A DNA stretch of 64,000 bases from positions 62,001 through 126,000 of the forward strand of contig CAVXHV010000019.1 of assembly GCA_963761445.1 (NCBI GenBank). The letters run 5' to 3'. This DNA comes from CAVXHV01 sp963761445. Lineage in GTDB: Bacteria > Planctomycetota > Planctomycetia > Isosphaerales > Isosphaeraceae. Of the stretch, positions 19,716 through 30,232 are shown in pieces (within the stretch, counting starts at the first letter, position 1; the number at the start of each line of letters is the position of its first letter). The translations under genes and the position numbers were made by a program. The notes under the pieces are model-generated. The model was not told where the DNA came from. It did not search any database and worked only from the letters and a program-made list of their open reading frames with translations.

Positions 19716-20161
19716 TTAATCGACCGAAGTGATGCGGGGCGGACGAAGGATTTCGCAGCCGCGGCGAACCGGGTGTCGATCACTCGCATGGGGCGAGAAC
19801 GAGTCCGATCCGACCACGGGCGGCATCGGGCCGCACCCCGGCCAAGCCCAGCAGTCCATGCAGACTTCAAATGCGCCGCTCGGCGCGGATGGCGCGGCCG
19901 GAGCTCCGCTGCACCATGCGCCGCGGCAGCGGCCGTGGCCCGGAGGGCTCGAGCGCGGGTCTCGCGACGCGAACCCGCTTTGATCCGGCGCGGCTTCGAG
20001 AGCCTCCAAGAGCGACGGAAGCCTGGCTCTATCAGCCTGGGACTTGACGTCGTGAGAACAGTCGGCGACGGCACTTTGGGCGCAGCCGTCACGACGAGCA
20101 GCGCGACGGCCGCGGCACTGGTGAGGATAGCCAGATTCGAAGAGCAGCCGGGAGTTTTCAT
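19716..20161 (-). CDS. Small secreted protein, C-x-H / CSG family, copy 3 (one frame break)
   Basis: ATG at 20161. The first frame gives a signal peptide (LAILTSAAAVALLVVTAA); one missing base near 20070 then switches to AQSAVADCSHDVKSQADRAR, making a perfect cleavage region followed by the C-S-H-x-V-x-S motif found in the two related genes. Downstream, GRCRGAWCSGAPAAPSAPS corresponds to their CSGP-x-CS motif, and there are further Cys (VCMDCWAWPGCG) before the stop at 19716. About 148 residues. It follows the AhpD-like gene by 32 bases and could be co-transcribed with it. Function unknown. Confidence 0.5.
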
Positions 20162-20193
20162 TCTTGAGGACGGCGAAACCAGGCTCGTTCTTG

Positions 20194-21589
20194 TTACTTT
20201 TGCCCCTTTGCCGCGTCTGGCCCCGGGGCCGGAGAGTCTGCAAACACGTTGTCGCGCTCGAGCTGGAGCTGGAAGGCGTCCGAGATCTTGGTCATGAACT
20301 GGCAACGGCTCGACCACCAGACGACATCGAGCGCGCGTTCGCGGCCGAAGTGGTCGATGAGGCGAGTGATGTCGGCAGAGTCGATCGCCCAGGGTGAGTC
20401 GGTCTGCTTGCGCGAATGCAAACGCAGCTTGCTCGGCCGGCGGGAAGCTCGACCAGTCGCCGCTCGCGAGCAGGGCCGTGCGCCGGCTGATCTCATCCCT
20501 GGGCAATCCCGCTACCTCGAGGAGCATCTCGCAGTGGCCCATGCAATAGAAGCAGCGCAGGCTTCGAGTGACGACCCAGAAGAGGCTTTCCTCGAACACC
20601 CGATCCTGTTTCGACTCGCTTCCGAAGGTTCGAGTGGTCTTGATCCAGGCTGGGCCAAGTAATGGCTGGCGACCGCTGACCAGCAAGCTCCAGCGGATGC
20701 GCAGCGGTTTGGCGCGGGGATAGAGGCTCGGGGGGAGCACCTTGCGGAACTCTTCCCAGGTCGGGATGCTCACGCGTGCAGCGCGGCCGCGCTGGGCTTC
20801 CAGCCGGCGCTGTAGCTCGTCGAAGCGGAGCTCGGTCCATTCGGGGTCATTCACTTTGGGCTTCGGCTCGCCGGATTGAGATCCACCCGATGCCGGTTGA
20901 GGTCTGGGTGCAGCGGGCACGTCGGTGCTGATCACGGCTTCGCCGGAGGGTCTGGCGAAATGAACATCGACTGGCGGCAGCGCACCACTCGCCTCGAGGG
21001 GAAGCCCGAGCGCCTGCGCCATGCGGAAGAGAAAGTTTGAATAGGCGATCTGCAAGACGATCGCCACCACCTTGGCCTCACCAAACGATTCTACCAGGCC
21101 GGCGACTTCGGCGTCGGTCGACGTATAGCCGGCGGTGGTCATGCGCTCGGCGAACGCCAGCGCGGCTCGCTCGGCGGCGGGCAATTCAGATCGATCGCCC
21201 GACAGCCGATCGATGGCCGCTTGATCCAAACCGGCGCGGCGCAGGTCGGCCTCGGCGTAGGCCCGCCCATAGTCAGAGCGAATCGTGCGCGCGACGGCCA
21301 GGCGAATCGCTGCCGCCAGCTTGGGGTCGAGCGAATCGCTGGTTCGATAAGTGCGGTCCAGGTCGAGCATCACGGCGGTCGTGTGCGGGAGCGAGCCGGC
21401 GAGTGCTCTTGCCCAGGAGGGCAGGGGCCCACCACCACCGGACTCAACCGCTGGCAGCCGTTTCCAGGCTTCTTGATCGCTCAAGCGTCCAAATGGAGAC
21501 TCGGCCTCGCCGGTCGATGCGGCCGCAACCGCCGGCAGAAACGCGCACAGAACCGCCAAACAGAAAGTCAGGCTCATGCTTCCAGACAT
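20194..21589 (-). CDS. Secreted tandem carboxymuconolactone decarboxylase (AhpD-like) protein (one frame break)
   Basis: Start ATG at 21589 with GAGGAGG 6 bases upstream, then a signal peptide (LTFCLAVLCAFLPAVAAA). Two helical CMD/AhpD-like domains follow: residues about 90-200 (RLAVARTIRSDYGRAYAEADLR, LAFAERMTTAGYTSTDAEVA), a Pro-rich linker, and about 330-460 with the redox motif SLRCFYCMGHCEMLLEVAGL, where C-F-Y-C-M-G-H matches the Cys-x-x-Cys plus His active site of AhpD. The first domain has lost those Cys. Near 20415 one surplus base shifts the frame to RKQTDSPWAIDSADITRLID and RALDVVWWSSRCQFMTKISD, ending at 20194. A peroxide-defence or redox role outside the cytoplasm is inferred. Confidence 0.75.
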
Positions 21590-21868
21590 CGAAACCTCCT
21601 CAGTTCGTTCGTTGCAGTCATGCCGGTTGATGCTTGTACCTCGGACCTACACGTACCAAAGCGCGGGGAAGTCGCCCGCGCGCAGCGCGAGGACCAGCTT
21701 CGGGCAATCTCGCCGGTTTTGCGCGAGCGCGGACGTGGCTGACAGAGCACTGCCGCTCGCGAAAACCATCGCCGCATGCACCGCTTCACATCGAACAGCC
21801 GCAGATACGAGGAGCGCGAGCAGCTCGGCGCGCAAGCGAACGCGGAAGCGGGCGATCGAGATCGCCGA

Positions 21869-22324
21869 TCAGGACGACGTGGTAGCTGGACGCGCGCCGC
21901 GAGGTGGACGGTCCGGAGGGAAGCTGGCGTGGCATGCACGGTCCGCGATGACAGCCTGATTCAGGTCGCTCGAATCCGGCCTCGCCGGCCAGAGCGCGGC
22001 GATCGTGTCGCACCAGAACTCGTTCGGCACCTGCGCCGACCGCGCGGGTGCATGAGGCATTTCGCGCTTTCCGGAGCAGGTGGGCCCCGAGCAGGGCGGG
22101 TCCCGTCGAGGAGCGGTCGACAGCGGTTCGGCCGAAAGCGCCCCAGTTTGGCTCAGTACCTCAAGCCCGGAATTCGAGCCGATGAAGGAACGAACGGCCG
22201 AGGAAGCCACGCCGTGACCGCAACCGGCCTGGAGCGGTGTTGGCGCAATCAGCATCACCGCCGAGGACACGAAGAGTGCCACGGCAAGCGAACCCGTCGC
22301 TGGGACGCGAGAGGAAGAGACCAT
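21869..22324 (-). CDS. Small secreted protein, C-x-H / CSGPxCS family, copy 2
   Basis: ATG at 22324 (MVSSSRVPATG); an upstream ATG at 22366 is also in frame. Signal peptide SLAVALFVSSAVMLIAPTPLQA is followed by GCGHGVASSAVRS and later PPCSGPTCSGKREMP. These match copy 1 at 16539-16991 (GCDHSVSSRSDR, PCSGPGCSNSPLP) in order and spacing. About 151 residues, ending at 21869; the last 45 residues are Arg/Pro-rich and may be affected by an undetected frame change. It is divergent from the DUF1559 gene at 22680. The 280 bases between this gene and the AhpD-like gene (21590-21868) hold no recognised gene. Confidence 0.55.
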   Translation of the reverse strand: MVSSSRVPATGSLAVALFVSSAVMLIAPTPLQAGCGHGVASSAVRSFIGSNSGLEVLSQTGALSAEPLSTAPRRDPPCSGPTCSGKREMPHAPARSAQVPNEFWCDTIAALWPARPDSSDLNQAVIADRACHASFPPDRPPRGARPATTSS

Positions 22325-22600
22325 TTTTACCAGAGAATCTCCATGAGCCGGCAAGAAAGGCTTCATGAAAACAATAGTCACAAAAGAGTTTGATTGCAAG
22401 TAACTCTTGAGCGAGACGCCGCAAGCGCAAGTGGACCTGCGTGCAAATGCGGATCGTGCCGGATGGCGAACTGCGGGCGCTCGAGCCGATCCAGTGTGGC
22501 CTTGAATAGCGACGAGCGGCCCGGCCATTGCACGCATGAGTGAACGTGTGCCATAATATCGAATAAGCAAAGATTCCGTGCGGGTTTATCAGTGCAATTC

Positions 22601-22628
22601 TTGTAACTTCGAGTCGGTGCCTTATAAC
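22601..22628 (+). promoter_or_regulatory. Candidate sigma70-type promoter of the DUF1559 gene
   Basis: TTGTAA (22601-22606) and TATAAC (22623-22628) are separated by 16 bases, with the ATG of the DUF1559 gene at 22680 and a GAGGAG ribosome site about 8 bases before it. The -10 region is embedded in a CCTTATA...TATAAGG inverted repeat (22620-22642) that could be an operator. The rest of 22325-22600 shows nothing else. Confidence 0.4.
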
Positions 22629-22679
22629 TTCTGTATATAAGGTGCGCTCTTTCCGATTCCGGCTCTGAGGAGTTTTCCC

Positions 22680-23828
22680 ATGTGTCCAGCAAGGCGACGA
22701 GGGTTCACCCTCATCGAGCTCCTCGTGGTCATCTCGATCATCTCGGTACTTATCGGGCTGTTGCTGCCGGCCGTGCAGGCCGCACGCGAAGCCGCCCGGC
22801 GTGCGTCGTGCTTGAACAATCTCAAGCAGATCGGTCTGGCCTTGCAGAATTATCACACGACCAACGATCGATTCCCTCAAGGCCACTCGCAGGCCGCCGA
22901 CATGCCCGGATACAGCGACAAGATGTATGCCGGCGTGACCGAATGGAGTGCGCAGGCCGAAATGTTGCAGTACATGGAAGGGAGCTCGCTGTACAACACA
23001 ATCAACTTCTCTTATTGCGGAGGGGAAAACTACGGCGCTCAATGCAACGGCACCGCCTGGCGGACAATAGTAGCGGGGTTCCTCTGCCCCTCGGACGGCA
23101 ACGCGGGCTCAGGCGGATCACCTGCCTTCGCCACCAACAGCACGCCCAATATCAACAGCTACAAGGGAAGCGTGGGCACGACGAGCCTCTCGACCTACAC
23201 CAACACAGCAGGCTATGGAGGCTGCCAGCCCGATCCATTTCGCTTCGCCGGCGGAAACCCGGGCTGCACGCCTTTTTCTACGGGCATGTTCGCGTACTGG
23301 GTGTGCTACGGCATCGCCGACTGCAGAGACGGCACCTCTCAGACCGTGCTTTTCTCGGAATCGCTGGTCGGCGATCTGGGCACAGTTCCCACACCCCGCC
23401 ATCGCAACAACTCGGTCACCGGGGTGACCGCCGCCGCGGTTGCCGATGTGCCGGACGCCTCGGCAATTCCGGCACAAACGGTGCAAACGGCGCTACAGAA
23501 CTGTACGCTGGCCTTCCAATCGGCTACGAACCTGAGCAACCAGAACGGTTGCCGCTGGGGCTGGGGGGCGGTGACGATGACGCTGTTCCAGACCATCGTG
23601 CCCCCTAACAACAAGAACTACCCGTGGAACTCGTGCCGCACGTCGTGCCCGGGCTGCTCGCCGGATAACGCCTCCTACAGCAATGCGCAGAGCAATCACC
23701 CCGGCGGCGCCAATGCCCTCTTCGTCGACGGCAGCGTCCGGTTTATCAAGGATACCATCCAGCCTTACATCTGGATGAGCCTGGGCACGCGGGCCGGCGC
23801 TGAAATCATCGACGCCAAGGCTTACTGA
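22680..23828 (+). CDS. DUF1559 family prepilin-like secreted protein
   Basis: An intact 382-residue protein. Start ATG 22680 preceded by GAGGAG. N-terminus ARRRGFTLIELLVVISIISV is a type IV prepilin cleavage site and hydrophobic helix; it continues PAVQAAREAARRASCLNNLKQIGLAL as in other DUF1559 proteins. The C-terminus has SNHPGGANALFVDGSVRFIKDTI. Compared with the paralogue at 15207-16169 it is about 60 residues longer and richer in cysteine (CGG, CQPD, SCRTSCPGCSPD), pointing to extra disulfides in a surface domain. Likely cut by a prepilin peptidase and assembled or displayed extracellularly. It is followed 107 bases later by a TPR/FG-GAP gene. Confidence 0.92.
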   Translation: MCPARRRGFTLIELLVVISIISVLIGLLLPAVQAAREAARRASCLNNLKQIGLALQNYHTTNDRFPQGHSQAADMPGYSDKMYAGVTEWSAQAEMLQYMEGSSLYNTINFSYCGGENYGAQCNGTAWRTIVAGFLCPSDGNAGSGGSPAFATNSTPNINSYKGSVGTTSLSTYTNTAGYGGCQPDPFRFAGGNPGCTPFSTGMFAYWVCYGIADCRDGTSQTVLFSESLVGDLGTVPTPRHRNNSVTGVTAAAVADVPDASAIPAQTVQTALQNCTLAFQSATNLSNQNGCRWGWGAVTMTLFQTIVPPNNKNYPWNSCRTSCPGCSPDNASYSNAQSNHPGGANALFVDGSVRFIKDTIQPYIWMSLGTRAGAEIIDAKAY

Positions 23829-23935
23829 ACCGGGACGGCACGCCGGTCGAAAGCCGCTGGCTTCCGGCGCGGAGAGGCTCCCGCGCCTGGGCGCAGTGGT
23901 GCCTGGCCGTCCCTGAACCCGGTCGCGAGGTGACA

Positions 23936-26880
23936 ATGCATCGGTGGCTGCTGATCGTGCCGATCGGCGTCTTTCTCGTGCTCTCGGGGTGGCTTCTGTT
24001 CCTTGCTCACGGCGCCAGACGCGTACGGGTCGAGCTCAGCGGCGCGCGGGCTCTCGTCCAGGCGCAGCGGTTTGACGCTGCCCGCGAGCGTCTGGCTCAG
24101 GTCGCCCGCCAATCGCCCGGGCGTGGAGAAGTGGAGTACTTGCTGGGCGTTTGCGAGCGGATCGAAAAACATCCCGCCGCCGCGCTGGAGGCGTGGGCCC
24201 GCGTGCCGCCAGACGCGGCTGAAGCACCGATCGCGGCACTGTCGACGGGTGAGCTCGCGCTGGAAATCGGTCGCTTCAGTCTGGCGGAGTCGTCGCTCGA
24301 GCGCGCGAGCCGCTCCGGCAAGGGCATCGGGCTCGAGGCGCGCCGGTTGCTGGGGCAGCTCCACTGGATGACCGGGCGACGCCAGGAGTACATCCAGTAC
24401 CTGCGATCTCTCTGCGAGCGGGAGAGCGACCCGTCCCAGACGCTGCGAGTGCTCTGGAACGTTGACACCGTCGCGTATCCGATCAACTCGATGACGCTGG
24501 ACCTGACCAAGGCGCTCACGGAGGCACGGGAGGACGACCGCGTGTGGCTGGCGCTGGCGGAATTGGCCACGCGGTCGGGACGGCTGGACGAGGCAAGCGA
24601 GTGGCTCGACCGCTGCGAACGAGCAAGGCCGCTCGACACCGCGATCTGGCACGCACGGCTCAGGTGGGCCAGGGCCGGGGATGAGCCGGATGAGATGATG
24701 CGCGCCGCCGGCCACCTCACCGGCTCGAGCTTGCCCCGAGCTCGGGTGCTCGAATTCCGAGCCTGGCTGGCCGCGCGGATCGACGACCGACGGCTCGAGC
24801 GCGCCTTACTCGAGGAGGTGCTTGAGCTCGAGGAGGCCAATACGGCCGCGCTCGAGGGCCTGGCCGAGCTGGCTGCGCTCCGCGGTGACGTGAAGACCAT
24901 GGCTGAGCTACGAAGCCGGAAGGCGACAATCGACGCGATTCACGAGCGGTACCGCGCGCTGTGCAATCTGACCGAACTGGCTCCCAGGGCCGTCGAGCTC
25001 GCCCGGGCCGCCGAGGGATTGGGCCGCAATTTCGACGCGCTGGCCTGGTGGCGGCTGGCAGCATCGCGCGACCCCAAGGCGCTCCCGGAAGCCACCGCCG
25101 CCCGCGAGCGGCTATCGCCTCACGAACCGACGGCGCGACCGGAGGCGCAAACACTTGCCGAGCTCCTGTCGATCGATCCGCCGGCCGCGGGCAAGAAGAC
25201 GGCGGCGGCCGCACCGCTCGAGATCCCGGTTTTTGCCGAGGAAGCCGCGGCCCGCGGACTGGTGTTCACATTCGACAATGGTAAGAGCGAAGTCGGTCAG
25301 CTTCCCGAGACGATGAGCGGCGGCGTGGCCGTGCTGGACTTCGACGGCGACGGCTGGCTCGACGTCTTTTGCTTGGGAGGCGGCGCGTTCCCGCCGCGCG
25401 AAGCCCATCCGCCGCTGGGAGACCGCCTGTTTCGCAACATGGGCGGCGGCCAGTTCAAGGATATGACCGGATCGTCCGGGCTGTCGTCCGCTGCGGGCGG
25501 CTACGGGCACGGGATCGCCGTCGGAGACTACGACAACGACGGCCGGAGCGACCTGTTTTTGACCCGATGGGGGTCGTACGCGCTTTATCACAACCTGGGC
25601 CAGGGCCGATTCGAAGACGTGACGGCGCAGGCGGGTCTTGCCGGACCGCGTGAGTACCCCACCGGGGCGGCGTGGGCCGACCTCGATAACGACGGCGATC
25701 TGGATCTGTACGTTTGCCATTATCTCAAGTGGGACGCGAACAACCCTTCGCTCGGCCAGGATCCAGCGCGGCCCGGCAACACGTTCGACCCGCGCCGGTT
25801 TCCGGCTGCACCGGACCACGTCTTTCGCAACGACGCGGGCCATTTCGTCGACGTGACCCGGGGAGCCGGTATCATCGACCGTGAAGGCCGCGGACTGAGC
25901 GTCATCGCCGCCGACCTGGACTCTGACGGCAAGACCGATCTCTTCGTGGCCAACGACGCCGGTCCCAATTTCTTTTTCCACAATGAGGGATCGTTTCGAT
26001 TCATTGAAGAGGGCGAGCTCTCGGGGCTCTCGGCCAGTGCCCGAGGCGGATACGCCTCCGCAGCCGGCATCGCGTGCGGCGACTTCGACGGCGACGCCCT
26101 GCTCGATCTGGCCGTGACCAATTCTTATGGCGAGTCCACCACGCTCTACCATCATCTGAGCACCAGCTTTTTCAGCGACCGGACGAGCGCGGCCGGACTC
26201 GCAGCGAGCACTCGTTTCGTGCGCGGCTTCGGCCTGGCCGCCTTTGACGCCAACAACGACGGCAAGCTCGACTTGGCCCAGGCAAACGGGCATACCAACG
26301 ACAACCTGCCCGCGATGCCCTATGCGATGGCCGCACAGCTCTTCCTTGGTGACGGTGCCGGCAAGCTCCGCGACGTTTCCTCGAAGGCTGGCGAGCCCTG
26401 GAGCATGCTTCGCCTGGGCGCGGATTGGCGACCAGCGACTTCGACAACGACGGCCACGTCGATTTGCTGATCGTCGCCCAGAATGCGCCGCTTGCGCTTT
26501 TCCGCAACAGAGGCGGCGAAGAGGTGAGGTCTGCGCAAGGCCAGCGCACGCATTTCTTGACGATCGGGCTGGAGGGAACCGTCTCCAATCGCGATGGCTC
26601 CGGCGCACGGGTGGCCTTGACCGCTTCGGGGAAAACGCAGGTGCGCGAGCGATTGGGTGGCGGCAGCTACCTTTCCGCAAGCGACGGCCGGCTCCACTTC
26701 GGCCTGGGCACAACCGACAAGGTTGATCGCATCGCCGTGAAGTGGCCCAAGGGACGTGTTGATGTCTACAAGGACCTGCGGGCTGATACAGGCTATTTGC
26801 TGCGCGAAGGCGATTCGACGGCCAGGACTCTTGGCGGTTTCACGCCGGAGAGCTCCACCACGCCAGGCGACGGAAAGTGA
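23936..26880 (+). CDS. TPR and FG-GAP/ASPIC-UnbV protein, membrane anchored (one frame break)
   Basis: About 980 residues. The ATG at 23936 (six bases after an alternative GTG) follows CGAGG. A transmembrane helix (WLLIVPIGVFLVLSGWLLFL) is followed by TPR-like helical pairs to about residue 390 (ARERLAQVARQSPGRGEVEY, AALEGLAELAALRGDVKTMA). From about 440 come FG-GAP blades with D-x-D-x-D-G-x-x-D loops (DFDGDGWLDVFC, DYDNDGRSDLFL, DLDNDGDLDLYV, DLDSDGKTDLFV, DFDGDALLDLAV). One missing base near 26422 breaks the frame; beyond it DFDNDGHVDLLIV and the ASPIC/UnbV ending (GSGARVALTASGKTQVRE, HFGLGTTDKVDRIAVKWP) follow. The organisation matches the protein at 17118-19433; a surface-binding role is inferred. 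Confidence 0.85.
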
Positions 26881-26920
26881 ACGACGCACTCAGGGTCTTC
26901 GACCGTGCGATCTCTGAGCC

Positions 26921-27131
26921 GTGCGCGCATCTCGGAGACCTACGGTCGCGCGGAAGGGCGGGGTCGGAGACCCGCGCCCAACTTGGCGGCCGTGCGCGCA
27001 TCTCGGAGACCTACGGTCGCGCGGAAGGGCGGGGTCGGAGACCCGCGCCCAACTTGGCGGCCGTGCGCAGCTCGGAGACCTACGGTCGCGCGGACTGGCG
27101 GGGTCGGAGACCCGCGCCCAACTTGGCGGCC
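26921..27131 (+). repeat. Tandem repeat, three copies of about 71 bp
   Basis: Copies at 26921-26991 (71 bp), 26992-27062 (71 bp) and 27063-27131 (69 bp) are nearly identical; the third lacks two bases and has a few substitutions. Each contains the hairpin-like core GGGTCGGAGACCC followed by GCGCCCAACTTGGCGG. The same core, with one more G, heads the 66-bp units at 33261-33760. It fills most of the 340-base gap before the second PSCyt/DUF1553 gene; a possible -10 (TATAGT near 27172) lies just after it. Confidence 0.9.
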
Positions 27132-27220
27132 TTGCCGCGTTGGGATCGTGCGGGCGGCGGCTCGTGAAGGTATAGTATCGGAAAGCGCTTTGACACCACC
27201 CGCCCTTCGAGCCGGATGCG

Positions 27221-30211
27221 ATGATGTCGCCGATCAAAAACGGACTGGCCGCGCTTTCGCTGCTCCTCGCCGGATCGAATCCGGGTGCGGCCGGCGACGC
27301 GATCGACTTCGATGGCAAGGTTGCCCCGCTGCTTGCCAGGAAGTGCCTGGACTGTCACTCGGGGTCCGATCCCAAGGGCAAGCTCGACCTGTCGCGCCAG
27401 AGCTCGGCGCTTGCCGGGGGGCTAGCGGCCAGGCAATCGTGCCGGGTAAGCCCGACGACAGCCTGCTCTGGGAGCGAGTTTCGTCCGACGAAATGCCGCC
27501 GTCTTCGCCGCTTGACAACAGCGAGAAGGCGATACTGCGGGCATGGCTCGCCACAGGCGGCGGGCTGGGGCACCGACCCGATCGATACGTTCCAGACGAC
27601 AACGGCACGCCGGGCCGGCCGCGATTGGTGGTCGCTTCAGCCCTTGACTCGGCACGCTCCACCCGCCGTGCGCTATCGCGACTGGGTGCGCACGCCGATC
27701 GATCGTTTCATTCTGAAAGCGCTCGAGGCAAACGGCATCGCTCCCACGCCCGAGGCCAACCGCCGCACGCTCATTCGACGTGTTTGCTTTGATCTCACCG
27801 GCTTGCCGCCGGAGCCGGAAGCCGTCGATGCGTTTGTCGACGATGATTCCCCCGGCGCCTATTCCAGGATGCTGGAACAGTACCTGGCCTCGCCGCAATA
27901 CGGAGTGCGCTGGGCCCGCTGGTGGCTCGACCTGGCCCGTTATGGAGAGAGCAACGGATACGAGTTCGATGAATTCCGGCCGGCCGCCTGGTTATATCGC
28001 GACTGGGTGGTCGACTCGCTCAATCACGATCGTCCCTACGACGAATTCGCCAGGCTCCAACTGGCCGGCGACGTCTTGCGCCCGAACGACTCGAGCGCGA
28101 TCGCGGCGACCGGCTTCCTCGTGGCCGGGGCTTATGACACCGTCGGCCAGACGCAGCAGTCGCTCGTCATGCGCGCCGTCGTGCGCAGCGACGAGATTGA
28201 AGATCTGGTCGGGACCGTCGGGCAAACGTTTCTGGGGGTGACGGTCAACTGCGGCGCTGTCACGACCACAAGTTCGACCCGATCCGGCAGGAGGAATATT
28301 ATCGCATCGCGTCGGCGCTCTCCGGAGTGCGTCAGGGGGAGCGCGATCTCTCGGCGATCGACGCGACCGCGGCCGCGGTCAGAACGCAGATCAAGGAGCT
28401 GCAATCGCGCGTCGTGGCTATCGAGCGCCCGGCGCGAGATCAGATTCTCGCCAGACGTGCGAGAGTTGATTCCAGCCCGCCCGATCCGGTCGCCGCCTGG
28501 AACTTCGAGGCCGGGCTCGTGGACGTGAAGGGCGGGGTTGTCCTCACACTCGACGGGGGTGCGAAGCTGACGCCGGAGGGGCTCAAGTTCGATGGCGTGA
28601 ACGCTCTGGGCACGTCGACGCCTCTCCATCGTGGACTTTCGAGCAAGACGATCGAGGTCTGGGTGCAGCTCGACAATCTCGCGCAGCGGGGCGGCGGCGC
28701 GATGTCGATCGCGACCAGAGAGGGCCTCGTCTTTGATTCCATTGTCTTCGGCGAACGCGAGCCGCTCCGGTGGATGGCCGGCAGCGAGGGATTCAGCCGT
28801 TATCAGAGTGTCTCGGGCACGGAGGAGAAAGACGCTCTCAAGAAGCCGGTGCACATCGCGATCACCTACAGCGCCCTTGGCACGATTCGCGTTTATCGCG
28901 ACGGCGTGCCTTATGGAAAAGCTTACGAGACTGCGAAACCCGCGGTCTTCGCCGCTGGAGAGGCTGTGATTCTCTTCGGCCAGCGGCACACGCCCGCCGG
29001 CGCCAACCGCGGGCTTGCGGGCACGGTCCTGCGACCCGGCTGTACGATCGGCGCTCGAGGCCGCCGAGATTGCAGCATCAGCGGCGAGCTTCCGCGAATA
29101 CGTCCCCTCCGGCGCGGTCGTCGCGGCCTTGACGCCGAAGCTCAGGGCGGAGCGCGCCGAGATCCTGGCGGCGATCGAGCGTCTGCGCACCTCGCACGGG
29201 GCGAACCCGCGCGTTCACGCGGTTGCCCCCAGGGAACCTGGCGCGACGCACATCGAGATCCGTGGGAATCCCAATCAACCGGGAGACGTCGTGAGGCCGG
29301 GCGGAATCGCCGCGATTGTCGCGCCGGCGGCTGATTTCGGGCTCGAGCCCGGCGCGGCGGAGGGAGCGCGGCGGCAGCGGCTGGCGGCGTGGGTTTGCAG
29401 CGTGCGGAACCCGCTCTTTGCGCGGGTCATTGTGAACCGGCTCTGGCAGGCACACTTCGGCACGGGCCTGGTCGAGAACGCGAGCGATCTTGGCTTTAAC
29501 GGCGGCAAGCCGTCGCACCCGGAATTGCTCGACTGGCTCGCAGGCGAGCTCATCGCGCAAGGCTTCCGCTTGAAGGCGATGCACAGGCTGATCTTGAACT
29601 CGGCGGCGTACCGCCAGGCGTCGCGGTCGGATCCTCTGGCCGCGAGCAAGGACTCAGGGAATCGCTTGATCTGGCAGCGTACGCCCACGCGCTTGCAGGC
29701 CGAAATGGTCCGCGATGCAATGCTCAGCGCCGCGGGCGTGCTCGACACCAGGCTACACGGCCCGAGCTTCTTCGATCACTCGGTCACGAAGGCGCCGGGA
29801 ACCGCGGCGATCCTTTACGCGAGCATCGATCCCGGCGCGCCGGGAACTTACCGGCGCACGCTCTACCGGGCATGGCTACGCGGCGGCCGCAGCCACTTGC
29901 TCGACGCATTCGACTGCCCCGATCCGTCGACCTCGGCACCGCGGCGGGCCGTCACAACCACGCCACTTCAAGCGCTGGCGATGATGAACAACGCGCTGGT
30001 GCTGCATCTGGCCGAGGCGTTCGCCGGCCGGCTGGAACGCGAAGCCGGCGATGACGCGGGGCGCCAGGTTGACCGGGCCTACCGGGTCGCGCTCGGCCGG
30101 CTGCCGGAGCGAGATGAACGGATCCAGGCGGTGAGGGTGGTCGAACGGGCGGGCCTGCCGGCCTTGGCGCGGGCCATCTTCAATTGTAATGAATTCCTTT
30201 ACTTTGATTGA
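27221..30211 (+). CDS. Second PSCyt1/DUF1549/DUF1553 cytochrome-like protein with LamG-type insert (about five frame breaks)
   Basis: A secreted protein of about 995 residues once frames are joined. ATG at 27221, signal peptide to about residue 25, then a haem motif CLDCH in PSCyt1, DUF1549 (TPIDRFILKALEANGI, CFDLTGLPPEPEAVDAFVDD), a second CxxCH (C-H in RCHDHKFDPI), a central concanavalin/LamG-like domain (VAAWNFEAGLVDVKGG, SKTIEVWVQLDNLAQRGGG, TIRVYRDGVPYG), and DUF1553 (RVIVNRLWQAHFGTGLVENA, PSHPELLDWLAGEL, NSAAYRQASR). Frame changes are needed near 27416 (missing G in a G6 run), 27566 (extra C), 28252, 29032 and 29058 (one base missing each). So many in one gene could mean decay, but similar breaks occur in housekeeping genes here. 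The DUF1501 partner follows. Confidence 0.8.
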
Positions 30212-30232
30212 TCGGTGCAGAGGGTGCCAGCG

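Noticed and set aside
26905..27792. 295-residue plus-strand frame starting in the 71-bp repeats
   Set aside because: The first 100 residues are repeat-derived; only a short middle part is the true PSCyt1 frame between two indels.
27221..30211. Calling the second PSCyt/DUF1553 gene a pseudogene
   Set aside because: All domains and haem motifs are present and similar indels occur in housekeeping genes, so sequencing error is at least as likely.
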